NCBI RefSeq assembly: GCF_021596945.1
Contig: NZ_CP063779.1
Coordinates: 251,501 to 315,500, forward strand
DNA: 64,000 bases
From: Mongoliitalea daihaiensis
GTDB taxonomy: Bacteria > Bacteroidota > Bacteroidia > Cytophagales > Cyclobacteriaceae
Reading direction: 5' to 3'
Shown here in pieces: positions 25,201 to 32,127 of this stretch (position 1 is its first letter; each line of letters opens with the position of its first letter). The notes under the pieces are model-generated. The model was given only the letters and a program-made list of their open reading frames with translations. It searched no databases and was not told the DNA's origin. The position numbers and the translations under genes are program-made.

Positions 25201-26682
25201 TCCGGCATTGGTGATGTTATTATTAGCAATGACATTACCACTATTCGCACCATTTGTAGACTCGGCAAAGTGAATAACACCGCTTGCACTTCCATCTGAA
25301 CTACCACGAATTACTGCATACTGCACCGTATTGTTTTGGGCTCCATTACTGAAACGAAGCGCCGAAGCATTCCCCCCTGTACTTACGTTTTCGATTAATA
25401 AATCTTTGGCACTTCCTGCAGCGTTGACCCTTCCTTCAATAATTATATTATCCGAACCGTTAAAGTCCACTAAAGGACCATTTATATTACCAGAGATACT
25501 TAGCCCAGCCGTGTTCGGGTAAATCCTTATTAAACTCCAATCTCCTGTAGGAACGAGTAAAGAAGTACTTAAACTTTGATTTGTTTTTAGAATGATATTA
25601 ATGCTACTCCCTGCTTGACTTCCAGCAGCATCTATGGCAATAAATGCTTCTGCTAGCGAAAAATAAGACCCATCAGCCCCGCTTGAATTGGCAACCTGTA
25701 CATTGTCTGGGCATGTCTGAATAAAACCGAACTGACTCAAGACTGGGTAATTGATACCTTCATCAATGCCCCAGATATCGTCCGCACCATTGCTCAATTC
25801 ACATTGAAAATCCCAACCGGAAAAAGAAACCTGCTGCCTCATTTGGGCAGTTGTAAGCCCCGTTCTTCCAGTACTCGAATTGGTATGAAGAGAAGTTTCT
25901 GTATCGAAATAATTGTTAGAATACGAACCTTGATTCTGATTAGCCAATCCATTACTATAAAAAATGCCGTCTACAACATTCACTCTTACCTCTCCAGCGG
26001 AGTAATTGTTGGTCAAAGTTGCACTATTTACCCCAACCAAACCTGCAGACCTTAACTCAGCTCCTATGCCACCTTCCACATTCACAATTGCATAAGAATT
26101 TGATATATTATCTCCTTGAGAGAATGATTGACCCACCAAGCCGCCAACAGCACTACCTGCTCCCCTTACAATTCCTTGACTAGCGAAGGATCGAATGATG
26201 GAAGTACCGCCATCAGTTAAACCAACCAAAGCTCCAACATTAGTTTCACCTGTAATATCAGCATTAATTAATCCCAAATTCTGAATCGTTGCGCTGACGG
26301 TTTCTCCAAAAAAACCAGTTATGGAGCTACTTGTCCTATCGATATAAAGATTTGAGATGGTATGCCCGTCGCCGTTATAAGAGCCTGTGAATTTTGTGGT
26401 GATATTTCCTATCGGTGTCCAGCCCTGATTGCTATCCCACGTGGTAATCGCTGGTGTTGCATCAGCAAAGTCAATATCCGCTGTCTGCACAAAATGCTTC
26501 CCCCATTCAGCCGAATTCTGGGAGACCCAATAAAGATTTTCCCAGGTGGCTATCTGGTAGGGTGTACCAATATCTCCGTTCCCTAAGGCTGGGGCAACAG
26601 CGGTCTGTGCTCCCACATGAAAAATAAAAGAGAACAAAAATAAATGGACTAAGACTGCTACTTTTTGTAAGACTGACTTCAT
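1..26682 (-). CDS. Giant multi-domain surface adhesin, SprB/PKD-like (3' end outside window)
   Basis: A single frame runs from ATG at 26682 to the window edge (8,894 codons, no stop). I checked the frame at about ten points and read the first ~1,400 and selected later residues, and it stayed in phase. The start is fixed by an in-frame TAA two codons upstream (26686-26688). Residues 1-26 form a signal peptide ending VGAQ. N to C, the protein has a GLUG-type module, a beta-helix, a second GLUG module, many Ig-like modules, PKD-like modules, a short conserved linker, SprB repeats, and 177-residue tandem repeats that leave the window. SprB and PKD-like repeats are typical of type IX-secreted, gliding-related adhesins of Bacteroidota. 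Secretion by T9SS is inferred because the C-terminal sorting domain is not visible. The product probably acts as a long stalk on the cell surface. Confidence 0.93.
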   Translation of the reverse strand, partial: MKSVLQKVAVLVHLFLFSFIFHVGAQTAVAPALGNGDIGTPYQIATWENLYWVSQNSAEWGKHFVQTADIDFADATPAITTWDSNQGWTPIGNITTKFTGSYNGDGHTISNLYIDRTSSSITGFFGETVSATIQNLGLINADITGETNVGALVGLTDGGTSIIRSFASQGIVRGAGSAVGGLVGQSFSQGDNISNSYAIVNVEGGIGAELRSAGLVGVNSATLTNNYSAGEVRVNVVDGIFYSNGLANQNQGSYSNNYFDTETSLHTNSSTGRTGLTTAQMRQQVSFSGWDFQCELSNGADDIWGIDEGINYPVLSQFGFIQTCPDNVQVANSSGADGSYFSLAEAFIAIDAAGSQAGSSINIILKTNQSLSTSLLVPTGDWSLIRIYPNTAGLSISGNINGPLVDFNGSDNIIIEGRVNAAGSAKDLLIENVSTGGNASALRFSNGAQNNTVQYAVIRGSSDGSASGVIHFAESTNGANSGNVIANNNITNAGGNRPVNAIYSSGDASPNHNVSNTLEANYIFDFTRSGGASNGIHLAANTTDWVIDGNSLYETASITSASAGDRAFIRINNSANGNNFQILNNFIGGNSANAEGIFVLSGSSTILNPVFLGLSNSGVSLFQENTIRGFSWENSFSSGSLISTLLTIPSGSLEISDNTFGSILSSTNIALNITNTANRNRGAFEFNAISVSSTHPVQVLNNTIGGISVEYNSSISLRAISKTGTGNFTATNNTIGSSSGPIVANGDVAQTLTGILSQGTGLNTISGNTVSYLQRNTTTTGQQVDGINLSGSETAIIEKNFVHSLSSNSNSVLTGISFTGQANVLNNIVTLTSTSPAEYVGISDFSTATRNVFYNTIYLDGAPSAGPINNSVAFYNDSQIGNKTYQNNIVENRKSGNGDHFSFWLAGLDNTTIDYNNYRVTGSGGILGRIGGDNYSDFTAWQTATGQDANSLSIDPQFEVAGGTDPANYETAASLPGIAVAGITTDFFDNTRNSTSPQMGAVEVSSCILVGVAPSIGDGLTSSTPYQIATFENLLWITEDPSRWDKFYVQTANIDAAETQSNDTCFGAEGWSPIGNAVTKFTGSYNGSGFTIRNLFINRSSGDRVGLFGETDGATISNLGLINPIITGQNNVGALIGFMDGGSVDQCFVSGGQVTGNNADPSFVGGMFGQANNASISNVYTIVTVTNTNNSSSAAGLVGQYTASIISNAYVSGAVNLTSNTNLLRNAIGLQTGGTCNNCFYNTTINPDVTAGQGQGRSTNQMLVRSTFTGFDFDDVWSMQSVVLNGFASFPYFASQSFGDPSESPGSAVAGVSNRTQTLNFTSIQLAVEDSNPGDEITMGTGTYVENVTTVAAGGISLSTGNSPGCTTIDGDFTLTVADTFLAEIAGATVCTEYDRLTVTGDVILDGADLLIDLSYTPSPATSFTILEYTGTLTGTFAQTGTFQVSFDSQVYDVTIDYGTGSNSAVTVEISPCTPPAIDPLSGEQAICVGATTSFTTGATPGGVFNSSDEAIATVDPVTGLVTGIAAGTATITYTLTENGCSASVTREVTVSTAAVGIITSEAQIVCVGSTPLPLSIPSDTGASVQWQISSNNVNFVNVTGEINPTLNLGPASATRFYRARLTIGSCVTFSSTVEIAVTAAPVESTIAGDQEICAGNIPSPLSLTGATTGIQWESSTDNSTFTPIVGATGISFVFDTPVSQSTFYRAVVSSGACLPFVTNVVFIEVDPLTNAGTITPDDQIVCPGAQGGPLTVTGVVGDLQWQVSQTGISNWIDIDGATDETLTSAQIGSLTGTRFYRVAATSGLCGITFSDAVAITVDISSAGTISADQAICTGSTPADITLTDFTGTIVWQSSIDNVNFTAIAGQTAATLPGAALGAVTQTTYVRALVSGTCTDVPSPVHTILVNPIPPAPVAVSTQEICDASGATLEDVEITGSGIKWYDAVSNGLELPANTVLVDGTTYYASQTLLGCESTDRVAVTISLVSVNLGAPNAPPIQYFSPTITPRISNLVATGTNVQWFANESGGSALSSNLTLVDGVTYWAESSQFGCFSPRTPVLVQISSFSSEGCGLSLVGNATYCANSLIELQAINISPEINGNIRQWSQLSGPSALLTVNSDTTRATISGVVPGAYYVFQFQSRCASGLLMVEQIGFQVSDTPNADAGDAIQNCPGDYPLNAASLATGETGLWEIVQVENALGQLVTPGGIQLINPTSPTATVRFLQGAGGLVGLRWTVTNTLTGCSDSDTIEVFNCGGEPVDANRNGSNTINLDSCYNLATSRQVTPSYAGQTSCGVESSYDFISGPSQATISRSTLSNGQFTYVFGNLIEGTYTFRYKVEGGCLNGEDILTLIVPPAEGGATNAEISFPSQFASTITVPIEQAPGTRNFSTAYICRDETPGSSFIFSGSTPQNAGETVSWNLRTVTGFNSLTGTYGTATYSGPMTLTPSDPFGQNVSLNNLSAGLYEIQYTIQVRQDPSDPTSAIRCTSTAFSLVQIVDSTVDIEVNNGEATFLMECGLTSLEIPLSETGGDLTEFRIVSAPAALVGAATITTDWEVLENADTPGLFAISGVQVAGEYVFEFRRKYQFAPLGSVCGIAYTQVSVIKSNPASTAVVGANQQICGSSVTNLLAQAPTGTSTGRWTQVSGPSQASIASPFQRNTAVSGLVRGTYVFRWTVSNGPACPSSSADVEVKVSPNLPLVEPQPDAIEVCFGQPIQIQGKQNLLSDESISWRVVPSAGVSFSSTSVINPIVTGLAANTTYTFTYTITNGCGTANQTFTVTTSETAGALQANAGPDLCLSLDTDTFNLAGNLPANHTGLWTVISQPVGATVNFADEILPTTAVEVNTAGVYVFEWSLTRDGASACGISSDRVTINITEALDNANAGPDIIICNNEPVALQAEAPNVGSGVWTQISGPGGLVITNPTSPTTTVTGFISGQFYTLRWTVSLEGCTAQSSFDDIVLIPSTGAPEAIAPAEQNICFGTSGTLSATPADGGFWSFISGPSIPSFSNVLLASTNIGNLVPGTYQLAWNVPAAGDFCEPSSAPVTLRVATIANAGDDLIYCGSVTTIPLNGNGSVGEWTFVSGPATPTITPTSSTQAQASGLSVSGVYTFQYTIAALGIDCAQTTDQMTVTINANPTTIANAGPTQELCNATSFDLAANPAGAGETGTWSVVSGAGGTFTDINDPETTFTGAAPGTYIFRWTIASADGCSISNSSRVWIYNYPTVDGGTNAADAGPDQSICSSITSLAGNTPVNFNSAQAGAIGTWSIVSQPSGGNAIIVSPNSPNSQITGLDVTGDYVFAWTISVDAGICSASDSDEVTVAVTGTEITADAGINQELCLGEANIQLNADAGQIGVWTLTSGPASGTFNNESLSNATFSPVAAGTYVFRWTVGTGDCQNFDEVTVQVNNPPSTAVVVEDEVSVCLFNNVTLAAIAPTVGTGQWSQVSGPTNAQLVTPNNLTTNVVVLVPGTYVFRWTVSNGGICGVSTADVTLTALTTVTQAKTNSKFLDICSFPITEPPFDNSITLEANTPGPGEIGTWEFVSGPSTITFDDVNSPTVVASGFTNFGEPSTYRIKWVISAGSGCSATEDEIEIRLWAEPTDPLAGTYGPFCNASSFALNGNLPSVGEGTWEFVSGPSGIDSVVFVNPINQSLLEPSNPEAIARGSVAGAFVDLVPGTYVLSWNISNGPDCTPKRNETTIVNLAPLASAAPGNFQICEGGDQPMSFTPFGGTGFYSYQWQVSDAACDGNWTDIPGATGTTYTTPSLTTTTRYRYIITDIGDPGNGIDPVCTTPYISPCINVFVVEDPIISSVTITPTEFCADEDAKPILTVNATGGTPFLTYVWEQRTGPGVDDWTVISVGEPDGGILPAQVKSIQAPCPRPAFVAPSCDCPTGMVAVGYTAQIGNLYGEDVISSFTLECRQINQDGTWGAGQDVTCSNGIASGTRTESVTAASNTALVGFSNRIGCGIDLLQGRSKPISQILAGNSNSNNTLLDGIGGLGGTIQTTQLAPAGYAIVGMTTYLDGDFAGGYAWRYIKLTDLFEGAEFSDCTINGGEGEVRVTVSATGRGCDTVVSDPITFTVACDAIFTDQPESINICAGETTILTATVEGGAGETRYWVEFSDAIDGVFTRLTEFPEGGIQVNPTLVDGDIFELSYETAALIENTFYRFVVTQAGLGCDQATSEVVGVFVPTIIEQPIALRSSACESDIEFNENTFTVVMEPGFAGGDLISYTYQWQILSGGVWENVTNDNPLGAVYAGATTEELIVSGITGLGTYEFRVIVTPVIGGIACTTVTSSVVTYEIVSDPVIVTQPQDGLICAGDNFTMEVAGTGGTPGPVYQWQRENGFGTDSWINITGATATTYTTPALSANTRYRVFVTAPGNACETGFSRVVTVTVNSLTPGVISSNLSEVCENEGPVSQPTINLTGTVASSPNGGAISYQWQASTTSAVAGFSDISGGTGQNFTTDILSQTTWFRRVATSTLTVTGGSPSPIGPNECTEISNAVQVVVNPVPVVTSANSKTIRDGDDVAYIITADVPGTTFTWTSVASGSVTGNTASSSGNSINDVLVNSSNIPLTVTYTISPSGPAPTSCQGDDFTFTVTVNPTPDVLPVTSQELCANEGTNAVVFGTSVPGTTFNWVNSNSSIGLAASGTGNIGSFTAVNPTSVARVATITVTPEFTNNGVTGFGNPEVFTITVNPVPTIAAKTTTICNETSFTVTPVNGVGGDVVPAGTTYTWTVVDNPNVTGESNETEPQSTISQTLTNNSLTAQQVVYTVTPVGGVGVGSCTGGSFTVTVTVQPTPNVSITNNAATICSGSTTNIGLATTITGTTPGVTYTWTAAIQSGTATFTSSGSGAPTGQVITNTSNAPAVVRYTVTPAIGACTGPAQFVDVQVLPNGIANQPVAQVHCHDASVPETVFTTSQTDFDNVTYNWSVTNGTTIGLPANSGTGNLPAFTAINIGTAPTSRTVSVTMTYTKDGVSCTGPARNFTITINPLGQVNDIIDRVVCHNQPTNVNFSTGNTGGTTTYAWTYVGDAIGIAASGTGNISFTALNTSNAQLTGTVTVTPTFTNGGQSCPGPSKTFTITVNPSGQVNTIANQTLCEAAATNEVTFGTSRTDGTTTYTWTNNNTAIGLAANSGGNVTGIPSFTATNTTNIPITATITVTPTYTNSGVSCVGTPTTFTITVDPTPQIVDKTVTVCDDGLINVTPTNGVGGDIVPAGTTYTWTILTDNINLTGQTSGTDQSSFTQTLDNTTNTVQTIVYRVTPTSGAAGSCVGETFDITVTVNPRPRIANVALETCSNTGFSVTPVQDGGTSNDDIVPVGTTYTWTVAANANVTGQSNVATPQASIGQTLRNLTPVPQEVVYTVTPRSGTCDGETFTVTVTVNPTPEIAPKAPAAICSEGTVSLTPIDQSGSSGDIVPANTTYTWVIQTNNANLTGQEGQAVGQLTFEQTLTNLTNTVQTIVYRLTPTSGEQGNCVGLPFDVTVTVNPKPFVQDSNTESCSNSAFIFTPVNGGGNIVPAGTTYTWTVKTNNANITGQGTQATAQASISQTLRNTTNVAQSLTYEVTPISAQGCVGPVFDLTVTVNPTPEVANKTAEICSNDAFTINPENGVGGDIVPANTTYTWTISTNPNITGASASAAAGITQISQTLRNTTNVVQTITYTVTPTSGTDGSCVGQPFTIVVTVNPTPEIADKTAEICDDGTFTITPTNGVGGDIVPLGTTYSWIVTPNANVTGEVDGSGSNISGTLTNDTDAVQTVVYTVTPTSGSCVGEDFTVTVTLNPTPKVEATPANETICTGDDTGIVLSTVSTGTSAVFYRWTAAVQTAPTGGAITGFTNHTAGTLSEIVQTLVNSGTSPGVVRYVVTPFIGDCAGDPINVDITVNPSATVVVPTDAVVCNAAEDVSIPGFGTTNTGGTVTYEWVNNTPGIGLAASGSGNVPLFNAINTGTAPIVATITVTPTFTNDGVSCPGASDTFTITVNPWGQVNDPADQTVCNDEETTISFTTNNTGGATTYNWLNDNTAIGLAASGSISDGGNNGTATFTFDAVNTGTAPISATITVTPVFENDGVSCFDNSRSETFTITVNPTAQVDPVADIEVCGNDLTQVNFTTDRTGGLTTYTWVNNNPSIGLAATGSGNISFNAVNFGALPIVGEITVTPRFDGGCEGPAETFTITVNPTPIVTSNSTKTILSGENVGYTITSNVPGTTYTWTAVNTIGTVTGFTASGSGALIDDILVNVGPADGAITYTIQPFGPAPTNCPSPPFFLVVTVENGDPKIGVAKELVSVVRNAAPATTFRATYQIRVKNFGNTPLEKVQINFDMVNAYGAGNFDVVSVTSDSLIVNGAFNGDSDIRLLSNPINELEIGEEKDLFVVVDLEPSLTGTYESNVLASAEFNGFEVTDTSQNGFDPDPDGTGPQNNTEPTPVCTTFIDVDTIVNTVCNASEGSVTFTVSSAGTITVAGQSATVTEGTLSATFSNLNAGFYTAVFSTATGCSEEVSFNVINTNSDLEAFVDVFENISCAGQVDGSFTIGTTGGSGDYTFRILETGESNATGVFEDLPAGNYNVLVTDSNGCSFTVAITLSVPNPLLTSLISVSNETCFGENDAVVRISAMGGTGAYAYSYSLDGGAFIPSGSVISNLAPGNYLFRTIDANGCESNLVPVLITGALSSLAIDDATLSNPTCFGGTDGGIVLTVSGGTGPYTYVWSNGQSGSNLINVGAGAYTVTIRDANGCTLASPTYTLSAPDVVTITASSIVNTECNATVGSVVLTSSDGSDISVNGVTQASGSTFTGLSAGFYTAVSEGICVGEIGFNIINTNSTLTASVTTINMVTVAGGSNGSVTVAAVGGTAPITYTLLGAGTSNGTGVFGDLSAGAYTVRVTDNNGCSFDVSFNITEPAGLVLSLVSSTNVSCFEGSDGSITVLASGGVAPYTYSITGGTVPTANTFAALTAGTYTVTVTDANSNTATVEVTITEPAEALSATVTTQTDASCFGSLDGSIDITVTGGTAPYTYQWSNGLSTQDLTGIGAGTYSVTVRDANGCETTLSNITIGQPAAETLTVTATENTECNASVGSVTLISSGDGTVSLNGGAAIAITGGTALEITGLGAGFYTAVFTNGDGCGAETTFNITNSNSTLTASVTTINMVTVAGGSNGSVTVTAVGGTAPITYTLLGAGTSNGTGVFGGLSAGAYTVRVTDNNGCSFDVSFNITEPAGLVLSLVSSTNVSCFEGSDGSITVLASGGVAPYTYSITGGTVPTANTFAGLTAGTYTVTVTDANSNTATVEVTITEPAEALSATVTTQTDASCFGSLDGSIDITVTGGTAPYTYQWSNGLSTQDLTGIGAGTYSVTVRDANGCETTLSNITIGQPAAETVSAGSTGEDLCSLPNGFIQLNGTSSTTVIWSTSGSGTFDNITALDAIYTPSASDYESGQVTLTISTSGGCTPVSDSFVLRLFRAATSNAGPDAVIAAGSSFTLSGATATNFGTVTWSAASGTFNNANALNATYTPDLGSLTFTGGVATIELTLTATGLGTCGDAVDTMILTISENPAANAGADDELCIDEVSYTLAGATAVNGTVQWSTSGSGSFDDVTAINAVYTPSAADFESGQVQLTITVTGAGGTATDTMVLTLYRLATSNAGPNAVIAAGSSYTLSGATATNFGTVTWSAASGTFNNANALNPTFTPDLTALTFVNGEATVTLTLTASGLGTCGDAVDTMILTISENPAANAGADDELCIDEVSYTLAGATAVNGTVQWSTSGSGSFDDVTAINAVYTPSAADFESGQVQLTITVTGAGGTATDTMVLTLYRLATSNAGPDAVIAAGSSFTLSGATATNFGTVTWSAASGTFNNANALNATYTPDLGSLTFAGGVATIELTLTATGLGTCGDAVDTMILTISENPAANAGADDELCIDEVSYTLAGATAVNGTVQWSTSGSGSFDDVTAINAVYTPSAADFESGQVQLTITVTGAGGTATDTMVLTLYRLATSNAGPDAVIAAGSSFTLSGATATNFGTVTWSAASGTFNNANALNATYTPDLGSLTFTGGVATVELTLTATGLGTCGDAVDTMILTISENPAANAGADDELCIDEVSYTLAGATAVNGTVQWSTSGSGSFDDVTAINAVYTPSAADFESGQVQLTITVTGAGGTATDTMVLTLYRLATSNAGPDAVIAAGSSYTLSGATATNFGTVTWSAASGTFNNANALNATYTPDLGSLTFTGGVATVELTLTATGLGTCGDAVDTMILTISENPAANAGADDELCIDEVSYTLAGATAVNGTVQWSTSGSGSFDDVTAINAVYTPSAADFESGQVQLTITVTGAGGTATDTMVLTLYRLATSNAGPDAVIAAGSSYTLSGATASNFAGLTWSAASGTFNNANALNPTFTPDLTALTFVNGEATVTLTLTASGLGTCGDAVDTMILTISENPAANAGADDELCIDEVSYTLAGATAVNGTVQWSTSGSGSFDDVTAINAVYTPSAADFESGQVQLTITVTGAGGTATDTMVLTLYRLATSNAGPDAVIVAGSSFTLSGATATNFGTVTWSAASGTFNNANALNATYTPDLGSLTFTGGVATVELTLTATGLGTCGDAVDTMILTISENPAANAGADDELCIDEVSYTLAGATAVNGTVQWSTSGSGSFDDVTAINAVYTPSAADFESGQVQLTITVTGAGGTATDTMVLTLYRLATSNAGPDAVIAAGGSYTLSGATATNFGTVTWSAASGTFNNANALNPTFTPDLTALTFVNGEATVTLTLTASGLGTCGDAVDTMILTISENPAANAGADDELCIDEVSYTLAGATAVNGTVQWSTSGSGSFDDVTAINAVYTPSAADFESGQVQLTITVTGAGGTATDTMVLTLYRLATSNAGPDAVIAAGS
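4290..7370 (-). other. SprB-repeat array of the giant adhesin (residues ~6438-7465)
   Basis: About 12 modules spaced near 240 bp contain the SprB signature, for example [14 protein letters not shown] and [11 protein letters not shown], preceded by a [13 protein letters not shown]-like strand. The repeat is named after SprB, the mobile gliding adhesin of Flavobacterium. The block contains a 945-bp internal duplication. Confidence 0.85.
4547..6209 (-). repeat. 945-bp duplication within the SprB block
   Basis: The sequence starting GTTTCCGCCGCAGGCTG at 4547 recurs at 5492. The two copies stay nearly identical until about 6209, so the second copy is cut short at about 720 bp. The 945-bp period equals 315 residues, or four SprB modules, so the frame is kept. 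Confidence 0.93.
7370..7850 (-). other. DUF11/CARDB-like linker of the giant adhesin (residues ~6278-6438)
   Basis: A single module reading [19 protein letters not shown] and [12 protein letters not shown] matches the style of DUF11 or CARDB-type domains, which join repeat blocks in surface proteins. A proline- and aspartate-rich hinge ([13 protein letters not shown]) separates it from the SprB block. Confidence 0.55.
7850..13160 (-). other. PKD-like module array of the giant adhesin (residues ~4508-6278)
   Basis: About 18 modules of 90-104 residues recur. Each carries a TVTVNPTP-like linker, a cysteine-containing strand such as [15 protein letters not shown], a TTYTWIV-like strand and a VVYTVTP-like strand. 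This is the pattern of the PKD-like domain family found in long Bacteroidota surface proteins. Modules are diverged from each other. Confidence 0.8.
13440..22560 (-). other. Ig-like module array of the giant adhesin (residues ~1375-4415)
   Basis: The block starts with a linker of autotransporter-like character and a Big2-like domain ([13 protein letters not shown] near 22200). Modules with paired cysteines and FYR or YRV motifs follow. Between about 15600 and 20300, roughly 17 modules recur every 260-300 bp, each carrying a GTYVFRW-like strand and a WSVVSGP-like strand. Copies are diverged, unlike the C-terminal repeats. An unrelated domain is embedded at 14560-15040. Confidence 0.7.
14560..15040 (-). 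other. Non-Ig domain embedded in the Ig array (residues ~3882-4041)
   Basis: About 160 residues interrupt the Ig-like array. The sequence has three VG-containing repeats: [30 protein letters not shown] and [13 protein letters not shown], with several cysteines. The pattern of a hydrophobic VG strand, a loop and a following glycine resembles beta-prism or vitelline-outer-layer-like lectin folds. That resemblance is by eye only. Confidence 0.45.
22740..23635 (-). other. GLUG-type module 2 of the giant adhesin (residues ~1017-1315)
   Basis: The segment repeats the layout of module 1: [18 protein letters not shown], then [35 protein letters not shown] and AAGLVGQY. The close match in order and wording shows an internal duplication on both sides of the beta-helix. 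Confidence 0.75.
23680..25660 (-). other. Parallel beta-helix region of the giant adhesin (residues ~340-1000)
   Basis: This part is rich in short asparagine-containing rungs such as [27 protein letters not shown] and [11 protein letters not shown], which is the pattern of PbH1 right-handed beta-helix repeats. It sits between the two GLUG modules. A carbohydrate-binding role or a shaft role would fit; neither can be decided from sequence. Confidence 0.65.
25780..26590 (-). other. GLUG-type module 1 of the giant adhesin (residues ~32-300)
   Basis: The segment opens with [17 protein letters not shown], followed by [15 protein letters not shown] and then glycine-rich NVGALVG and AVGGLVG motifs typical of the GLUG family. 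It is clearly paralogous to the segment at 22740-23635. GLUG repeats occur in bacterial surface and adhesin proteins. Confidence 0.75.
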
Positions 26683-26792
26683 AGTTTATTGCATTAGGTT
26701 GGCACCCTGAGAGCACTTGCTATTGGCTGAGATAAGCATAGTACTCCCTTTCAGAAATCTAAAGTCTACTATTTTTCCACCATTCGGTAACA

Positions 26793-26827
26793 GATTATGT
26801 TTCAAAAACTGCTTTTGAAACATAATC
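26793..26827. promoter_or_regulatory. Perfect inverted repeat, candidate operator of the adhesin gene
   Basis: The arms GATTATGTTTCAAAA and TTTTGAAACATAATC (15 bp each, no mismatch) flank a 5-bp spacer ACTGC. The site lies about 110 bp upstream of the adhesin start. The core and 5-bp spacer recur at 27586-27610 upstream of the small AraC-type gene. There is no T-tract, so a terminator role is less likely than protein binding. Confidence 0.6.
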
Positions 26828-26893
26828 GACAAAATGTTCCAATTTTAGCACTTAAATCCGGGTCAAAATACATTTTTAGTGGGATTTCCTGTA

Positions 26894-26965
26894 TGTTAAA
26901 CAATGTTCAAAAAGTGTTTCAAAAGTTGTAAATGCACTTTTTGAAACATTCAAAGTGTTAAACAA
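26894..26965. promoter_or_regulatory. Cluster of TTTCAAAA half-sites and a direct repeat
   Basis: AATGTTCAAAAAGTG (26902-26916) pairs with CACTTTTTGAAACATT (26935-26950) with one base bulged. Between them is another half-site, GTTTCAAAAG. The pair is bracketed by direct repeats TGTTAAACAA at 26894 and 26956. The motif is the same as in the two clean palindromes nearby, which suggests cooperative binding of the same factor. Confidence 0.45.
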
Positions 26966-27161
26966 CGGTCAATTCCTGCATTGAAAGTTCCAAAAATCTA
27001 TGAAATTGAAGCATAAATTATAGGAATAGCATAGCTATCAAAAGCGTGAGAAAATGGTAGCAAAACTTGTGAATACGATTAGTAAGTCTCCACAGGTCAC
27101 GTATCAAAAAAGCTTAAAAAATCTGGGAAAGGGTTTTCCTAAAAGTCTGGATTAACCAACG

Positions 27162-27521
27162 CTAGTTAGTTGAAATATTTTTAATAAACTCCCTTGGACA
27201 AATCCCAAGCTCCTGCTTAAAAGAAGTGAAAAATGTGGTTCTGGAGTTAAAACCAGCTTCTTTTCCGATTTGATGGAGTTTTTTCTTCTTTCCACTTTTC
27301 ATTAATGAGATCGCCTTTCGTACTCTGTAAGGAGCTATCAATGCACGAAAACCCTTTCTCCAATACTTGTTAATAATATTGGAAACAGTTCTTGCAGGGA
27401 AATCAATTGCTTTAGCAAAACCGTGCAGATTCAATTCCGGATCGGTGATCAACTCATCATTATTGAGAGCTTCATTGATCTTTTCCAACACCTTACTTTC
27501 ATGCTGAGATGCTTTTTCCAT
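27162..27521 (-). CDS. Short AraC-type DNA-binding protein without sensor domain
   Basis: The product has about 119 residues and consists almost entirely of an AraC-type double helix-turn-helix. The first helix-turn-helix lies near residues 35-60 (LNLHGFAKAIDFPARTVSNI). The second has IGKEAGFNSRTTFFTSFKQ, followed by GICPREF, which matches the C-terminal family signature. ATG at 27521 is preferred; GTG at 27527 is also in frame. The helix-turn-helix region strongly resembles those of the two larger regulators upstream, so this may be a paralogue that lost its membrane sensor. It is the gene nearest the adhesin on the same strand, and a palindrome sits 65-90 bp upstream of its start. Control of the adhesin or of itself is inferred. 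Confidence 0.85.
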   Translation of the reverse strand: MEKASQHESKVLEKINEALNNDELITDPELNLHGFAKAIDFPARTVSNIINKYWRKGFRALIAPYRVRKAISLMKSGKKKKLHQIGKEAGFNSRTTFFTSFKQELGICPREFIKNISTN

Positions 27522-27585
27522 ACTCACATTGTTTTAAATTACAGGCTCAAATTGGAAAGAAATAAGTTGAGATAAAAAATCTTAA

Positions 27586-27610
27586 TGTTTCAAAAACAGC
27601 TTTTGAAACA
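27586..27610. promoter_or_regulatory. Inverted repeat, candidate operator of the short AraC-type gene
   Basis: The arms TGTTTCAAAA and TTTTGAAACA (10 bp, perfect) flank spacer ACAGC. The core and spacer differ from the adhesin-side palindrome at one base only (ACTGC). It lies between the stop of the 403-residue regulator and the start of the short one. Confidence 0.6.
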
Positions 27611-27651
27611 AGTTTAGGATTTACTACAAAATTTTAAACAAGACACCTCAC

Positions 27652-28863
27652 TTAATCTATTTTTTGTTTGGCATACTCAGAGGGGCTTATCCCCATTTCC
27701 TTTTTAAATACAGTAAAAAAGGTGATTCTTGAGTTGAATCCTACTTCCATACATAAAGATTCTATGGTAAATTTATCCAAATATCCATCGTCAATTTTAC
27801 TGACTGCCGTCTGAACGCGGAGATAATTTATCCATTCCTTGAAGCCTTTACCGTAGTGATCCTTTAAAAAGGCTGATAATTGCCTTTTGGAAACACCGAT
27901 CTGATCTGCAAATTCACCAGCATTGATTTCCTGACGTAAATAATGTTTTTGTTGTAAAAATTGATCTATTTTTTCGTTTGTATATGTCAGAGATTCATCC
28001 GCAGGAATTTTATCAACTATAGTATCATCTTTAAAACCGCTATCGGCCTTCCTTTCTGAGATCGGTGAAGGTATACTGGAACCAGCTCCTTTTGAAGATG
28101 ACCGTTGATAACCGTATACAAACTCAGGGTTGTATTGGATGTATAAACTCAGTGCCGCAATGGCAAACAACATACCATAGAGGAGGAATTGATACACCAA
28201 AACTCCAACTCGAATCCCACGATTGCTCAATAGCTCCAAGAGGAATGATCCCGCGTGTGCAAAGACCAATAAGCCCATTAATACTACCGATACAAAAAGC
28301 CAATTTCGAAGCTTTCCTTTATCTAGTTTAGTCAAAAAATCAGGCGTCACTTGACCAATTACCTTAATTGAAGCAATGTAATATCCGATTTGAAGTAAAA
28401 TCCTAATGGTATCTACAACGGTACCTGGAACTAAACCTCTTACCAATTCATCGAGTGAATTGGGATTTTTTAACAGCTGTTCAGCAATGATTCTTTTTTC
28501 ATCTAAGGGAATCATATAAAAAGGAATAAGCTCCAAATAATGCAACAAACCTGGAATGAAATGCAGCCAATCCCATTGCTTAATTCCATTTATTTGACGT
28601 ACAGTATTTCGCACGTAAAAATAGAACAAAGGCATCGCAAAAAACATCAAGGGATTGACAGTACGTAATAAGTAGGGCATACGAACTATTAGTCCAGCTT
28701 TAAACCATAAAAAATATACTAAAATGAAAAGACTGTATATCATTAAGGACAAGCCAAGGTATCTATTTTTCAATAGAGAATTTTCAGGCTTTACAACAAG
28801 AATAAAAGCGTTTACTAAAGCAAAAGATAAGAGGATGATGGATCCCAAATCAAATAAAGTCAT
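27652..28863 (-). CDS. Membrane-anchored AraC family transcriptional regulator (403 aa)
   Basis: The N-terminal ~240 residues form about seven hydrophobic segments, beginning with LGSIILLSFALVNAFILVV, and so look like a multi-pass membrane sensor. A charged linker (residues ~245-285) leads to a C-terminal AraC-type helix-turn-helix (residues ~300-400) with GVSKRQLSAFLKDHYGKGF and EVGFNSRITFFTVFKKEMG, ending GISPSEYAKQ. This architecture is common in Bacteroidota. It allows a membrane-embedded sensor to act directly at DNA near the membrane. The signal is unknown. It is the middle gene of three same-strand regulators, with a 100-bp gap to the one upstream and a 130-bp gap to the one downstream. 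Confidence 0.9.
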   Translation of the reverse strand: MTLFDLGSIILLSFALVNAFILVVKPENSLLKNRYLGLSLMIYSLFILVYFLWFKAGLIVRMPYLLRTVNPLMFFAMPLFYFYVRNTVRQINGIKQWDWLHFIPGLLHYLELIPFYMIPLDEKRIIAEQLLKNPNSLDELVRGLVPGTVVDTIRILLQIGYYIASIKVIGQVTPDFLTKLDKGKLRNWLFVSVVLMGLLVFAHAGSFLLELLSNRGIRVGVLVYQFLLYGMLFAIAALSLYIQYNPEFVYGYQRSSSKGAGSSIPSPISERKADSGFKDDTIVDKIPADESLTYTNEKIDQFLQQKHYLRQEINAGEFADQIGVSKRQLSAFLKDHYGKGFKEWINYLRVQTAVSKIDDGYLDKFTIESLCMEVGFNSRITFFTVFKKEMGISPSEYAKQKID

Positions 28864-28963
28864 GGCTGTACAGAACTAATAACTCTTAAACTTATAAATT
28901 AAAACAACTAACATTTAAGAATGTGATACACAGTGCAACTTAAAGTAAATTAACAGCTACCAA

Positions 28964-30187
28964 TTAGTTTTCAGATATTATCAAACCTTCCATGATATTT
29001 TTGTGATACTCACTCGGGCACATCCCAACTGTTTTTTTAAATGCATGGTAAAAGGTAATCCTAGAATTGAAACCAGATTGTTCGGCTAACCCTTCTATGG
29101 TAAAGTCAAATAAATACCCTTGCATAATCTTTTCTTTTGCAAACTCAGCCCTGTAACCATTGATGAAATCACTGTAACCTTTTCCAGTTTGCTCGTGAAT
29201 AAGTTCAGATAGTTTTCTACTCGACAAACCAACTAATTTGGATAGTTTTACTACTGTTAAGTTTTTATTTAAAAACAGCTGCTCATTCTTGATCAGATTA
29301 TCTATTTCATTAAACTTGGTGTTTTGATTAGCCAATTCGTTGGTATTTTGTTTTACCGACCTATTATTGATTAAATCTGATAGGAAAGGTGTGGAGTTTT
29401 GTGGTTCCAAAATTGCCTGAAATGAAGATCCCTTTTTTCGTAACCGTAGATTAAATATTCGCTCTGGATAATATATGATGTAAAAATTCAATGCAGTTAT
29501 TAATACATAGATTACAACGAAAGAAAAAGTAGTTATAAGTTTAGTTTCCCAAACCTCTAAAAGATCCCCGATCTGATTGAATGAAAAAAGAATAAATATA
29601 AATGCAACTCCCAAATAAAAATAGGTGGCTGTTTTTATCCATGTCCACGAGGAATTTAATCCGAATAGGTCCTTAAAGCGAAACATCAACGATGCTACCA
29701 GTGTGGTATAAAAGAGAAAACTGAAAATTTTAAGAAAAGGCATTAAGGAAAGAGGGATGTAGCCCTCCCCCATCATGTGGATACTTTCTGGATTGGCTAA
29801 GAGAACATTGGTCATTTCCCACTTCTCCATCTGACTCATCGAATAGACGGGTATGTAGGATATCGCAATTAGAATGGCAGGAACAAGATGAACTCGGTCT
29901 TTCCAACTCATTTTTTGCTGACCAAAAAGAGTGTTTCTAAAGAAAATATAAAATAAAGGAGAAATCAAAAAAAGCGTAGGCGCACACACACGGAAGAAGT
30001 AAGGAAACCTTAACAAAAATTGTCCTTCGATAAAAAACAAAAAGCTACCAATAAACAAACTCAATGATAAAAGTGACCAACCAAATAGTTGATTAACTGG
30101 GTTTTTTTGACCTTTTAAGATAAGGACACATGCATTGACAAGGGTAATAGAGATCAGAGTAATCCCAAATAGCGTGTGCAAATCCAT
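28964..30187 (-). CDS. Membrane-anchored AraC family transcriptional regulator (407 aa)
   Basis: The layout matches the 403-residue neighbour: about seven membrane segments, starting FGITLISITLVNACVLIL, then a C-terminal AraC-type helix-turn-helix with LVGLSSRKLSELIHEQTG and EQSGFNSRITFYHAFKK, ending GMCPSEYHK. I placed the start at ATG 30187 because the paralogue begins at the equivalent point. An in-frame ATG at 30364 would add 59 residues encoded by very AT-rich sequence with no counterpart in the paralogue. The two genes look like a tandem duplication that has since diverged. Ligand and targets are unknown. Confidence 0.88.
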   Translation of the reverse strand: MDLHTLFGITLISITLVNACVLILKGQKNPVNQLFGWSLLSLSLFIGSFLFFIEGQFLLRFPYFFRVCAPTLFLISPLFYIFFRNTLFGQQKMSWKDRVHLVPAILIAISYIPVYSMSQMEKWEMTNVLLANPESIHMMGEGYIPLSLMPFLKIFSFLFYTTLVASLMFRFKDLFGLNSSWTWIKTATYFYLGVAFIFILFSFNQIGDLLEVWETKLITTFSFVVIYVLITALNFYIIYYPERIFNLRLRKKGSSFQAILEPQNSTPFLSDLINNRSVKQNTNELANQNTKFNEIDNLIKNEQLFLNKNLTVVKLSKLVGLSSRKLSELIHEQTGKGYSDFINGYRAEFAKEKIMQGYLFDFTIEGLAEQSGFNSRITFYHAFKKTVGMCPSEYHKNIMEGLIISEN

Positions 30188-30424
30188 AGTGAATAGGTCG
30201 ATGATTGTAAATGTAAGATATTGTATTATTTTTTTTTGACCAAACAAAGGTATTAAAAATGTTCTAAAATAAGCATGATAAAAAATAGCTGTTATATTGA
30301 CAAAAGTCATAAAAATCCATTTTATTACTGCTATTACCCAATCATTCGGGAATACATTGTCCAATTTTACTATTCTAAAAAATAAAAATATATTTTGTCT
30401 AATTATTAAATTTCTAAGATTCCT

Positions 30425-30766
30425 TTATTGTGAATCGAACATCAGGCTGTAATAACGTCCGATCTTATCTTGCAACTCTCCCAGTCCTATCAAGCCATTG
30501 CTCCGCATATACTCTTTTCCATCCAACATCAACATAATACCTGGGATGGCCAGCATCCGAAGTTGACCTGCCAATTCACGGTTTTTTTCGGCTTCTATTC
30601 TGATAATCTCCAATTGAGGAAAGCGCTCTTGTATCATAGCCTCTACTTTGGGGTATAGCATGGCACAAACACCACAGGTATCTTGAAAAAAATAGATCAA
30701 AGTAGCTGGATGCTGCTGGAGTAGCTGCCCAAATTCATCTTGAGAAATGCGGTTGTTTATTTCCAT
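30425..30766 (-). CDS. Thioredoxin-like protein
   Basis: The product has 113 residues and a thioredoxin fold. The redox motif CGVC lies at residues 31-34 after the strand ATLIYFFQDT, and the cis-proline loop is LAIPGIMLM. There is no signal peptide, so a cytoplasmic thiol-disulfide role is likely. The CGVC motif differs from the canonical CGPC, which usually shifts redox potential. The gene overlaps the last 10 bp of the porin-like gene, so the two are probably co-transcribed with the TsdA-like cytochrome upstream. That context hints at handling of sulfur or thiol intermediates, but this is inference. Confidence 0.85.
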   Translation of the reverse strand: MEINNRISQDEFGQLLQQHPATLIYFFQDTCGVCAMLYPKVEAMIQERFPQLEIIRIEAEKNRELAGQLRMLAIPGIMLMLDGKEYMRSNGLIGLGELQDKIGRYYSLMFDSQ

Positions 30767-32127
30767 TGGATCGTATAGTTGGTGATAAAGTTGACATGAA
30801 CCAAATTGACTTTATTATAAATCCACTGTGGTCGCATCTCCCCTTCCAATAAATTAATCTTACTCATGAGAATTAAGTGAAAATTTAGCCCTTTCCCCCA
30901 GTCACTGGGAATATAGCGCGCTCCCACATTCCATTGTGCATAGGATGGAAATGCAAATTTATTGATCGCTGCATTACTTGGATCGGGAAGAAAATGCAAT
31001 CCTGCAAAACTGTAAATTTGCAAATCTTGTTTGGGCAAGTTTCGCTGATAAAAGAGTGTAAAGGCATTTACTTGATTGTATCCTTCATTTCGCTCTCTTG
31101 GAATGAATGTGAAAAATGGATCTTTCCCCCATTCTCTAGGACTGAGAAACCTACCTCGCCCATCGATTCTTGTATAGGCCGTATAAAACTGCATGCGAGG
31201 GTTTTTTATACCCAATCGTCCAGAGATGACTATATTGATATCATCTGGGTTTTTGAATCGCTTAATTGAGTCCGGATTTCCACCCTCTCCTATGCCATTT
31301 TGAAAAATGAACTGCAAACCTGTAACCACCGTATTTCTACCCTCAGCTCTTTTCCAATCTTTAGTGACTTGAGAAAAAAGTGTGTTGGAGATATTATCCA
31401 CCAACGTATTATTAACCTCAATCGCCATATCCGGTGTAGCTTGATGTCTCCAGTCTACTATAGACACCCAACGACTACTTGTATTTCCCCTAAATTCTGA
31501 GGGTCTTCCAAACTCTGATTGCCCTACAGGATACAAGCCGACAGACTGTCCTACATCAAACCACTCAGAAGTAGAACGGGGGCTGATACGGGTGACCCCA
31601 TAGGCATAAAAGCTGTTTTTGGAATCGGGACTATAGCGCAACTGAATACCTTCAACAAAGGTAGGAGAAAGCCTCCCGTCCTGTGGATTGATGAATGGCG
31701 TATTGATATCCATCCTGCCAACAATGGCTTGAAATTTCTCAGAATCGTAGCGGATCTGTAATTCCTCCAATTTTCCAAAAAATGTTTTCTCAGGATTGAC
31801 TACATCAAATAACCCTACTTCATAGCGATTAAAATTTCCCGTGATAGGGTCCCTATCTAATAGGTTTGAACTCCAAAGATTGGCAAACACTGTATAGCGT
31901 GCTGCTACCGAAAAACCTTTGTATGATTTGGTATTGACTCGCAAAAAAGCACTTTGCCCCAATGCAAAATCACCCTTAAAATCCTCCCAATAACTCGTTG
32001 ACATCCAATAGTTTCTCAAACCTACCATGCCTTCAATAGGAATATCAAGCTTTGCGTTTTCTCTTTGAGCTGTTACTTGCAACACCAACCCCAAGATAAA
32101 AAAAGCTACTAATTTAATTTTCTTCAT
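30757..32127 (-). CDS. Predicted outer-membrane porin-like beta-barrel
   Basis: The product has 456 residues with a signal peptide ending VTAQ near residue 21. The rest shows alternating hydrophobic strands with many aromatic residues, for example GFSVAARYTVFANLWSS and MQFYTAYTRIDGRG, and ends in a hydrophobic strand VNFITNYTIQW. This fits an outer-membrane barrel of the size of OprD-like or carbohydrate-selective porins. I cannot assign a family. Its start overlaps the end of the TsdA-like gene by 4 bp and its end overlaps the thioredoxin gene, so translation is likely coupled. It may admit a substrate or ion used by the cytochrome. Confidence 0.75.
   Translation of the reverse strand: MKKIKLVAFFILGLVLQVTAQRENAKLDIPIEGMVGLRNYWMSTSYWEDFKGDFALGQSAFLRVNTKSYKGFSVAARYTVFANLWSSNLLDRDPITGNFNRYEVGLFDVVNPEKTFFGKLEELQIRYDSEKFQAIVGRMDINTPFINPQDGRLSPTFVEGIQLRYSPDSKNSFYAYGVTRISPRSTSEWFDVGQSVGLYPVGQSEFGRPSEFRGNTSSRWVSIVDWRHQATPDMAIEVNNTLVDNISNTLFSQVTKDWKRAEGRNTVVTGLQFIFQNGIGEGGNPDSIKRFKNPDDINIVISGRLGIKNPRMQFYTAYTRIDGRGRFLSPREWGKDPFFTFIPRERNEGYNQVNAFTLFYQRNLPKQDLQIYSFAGLHFLPDPSNAAINKFAFPSYAQWNVGARYIPSDWGKGLNFHLILMSKINLLEGEMRPQWIYNKVNLVHVNFITNYTIQWK

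Larger units (their letters stand above)
26683..27161. other. Intergenic regulatory region between adhesin and AraC-type gene (479 bp)
   Basis: No gene is supported here. The region is AT-rich and contains a perfect 15-bp inverted repeat plus a second cluster of related half-sites (listed separately). It must contain the promoter of the giant adhesin gene. The lower part, 26970-27161, shows nothing else that I can name. Confidence 0.7.

Noticed and set aside
26793-26827. The perfect palindrome as a transcription terminator
   Set aside because: It has an AT-rich stem without a T-tract, lies over 330 bp after the nearest upstream stop codon, and its core recurs before another gene.
30188-30364. 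N-terminal extension of the 407-residue AraC regulator to ATG 30364
   Set aside because: The extension is AT-rich, has no counterpart in the paralogue and no ribosome-binding site. The internal ATG at 30187 aligns with the paralogue's start.
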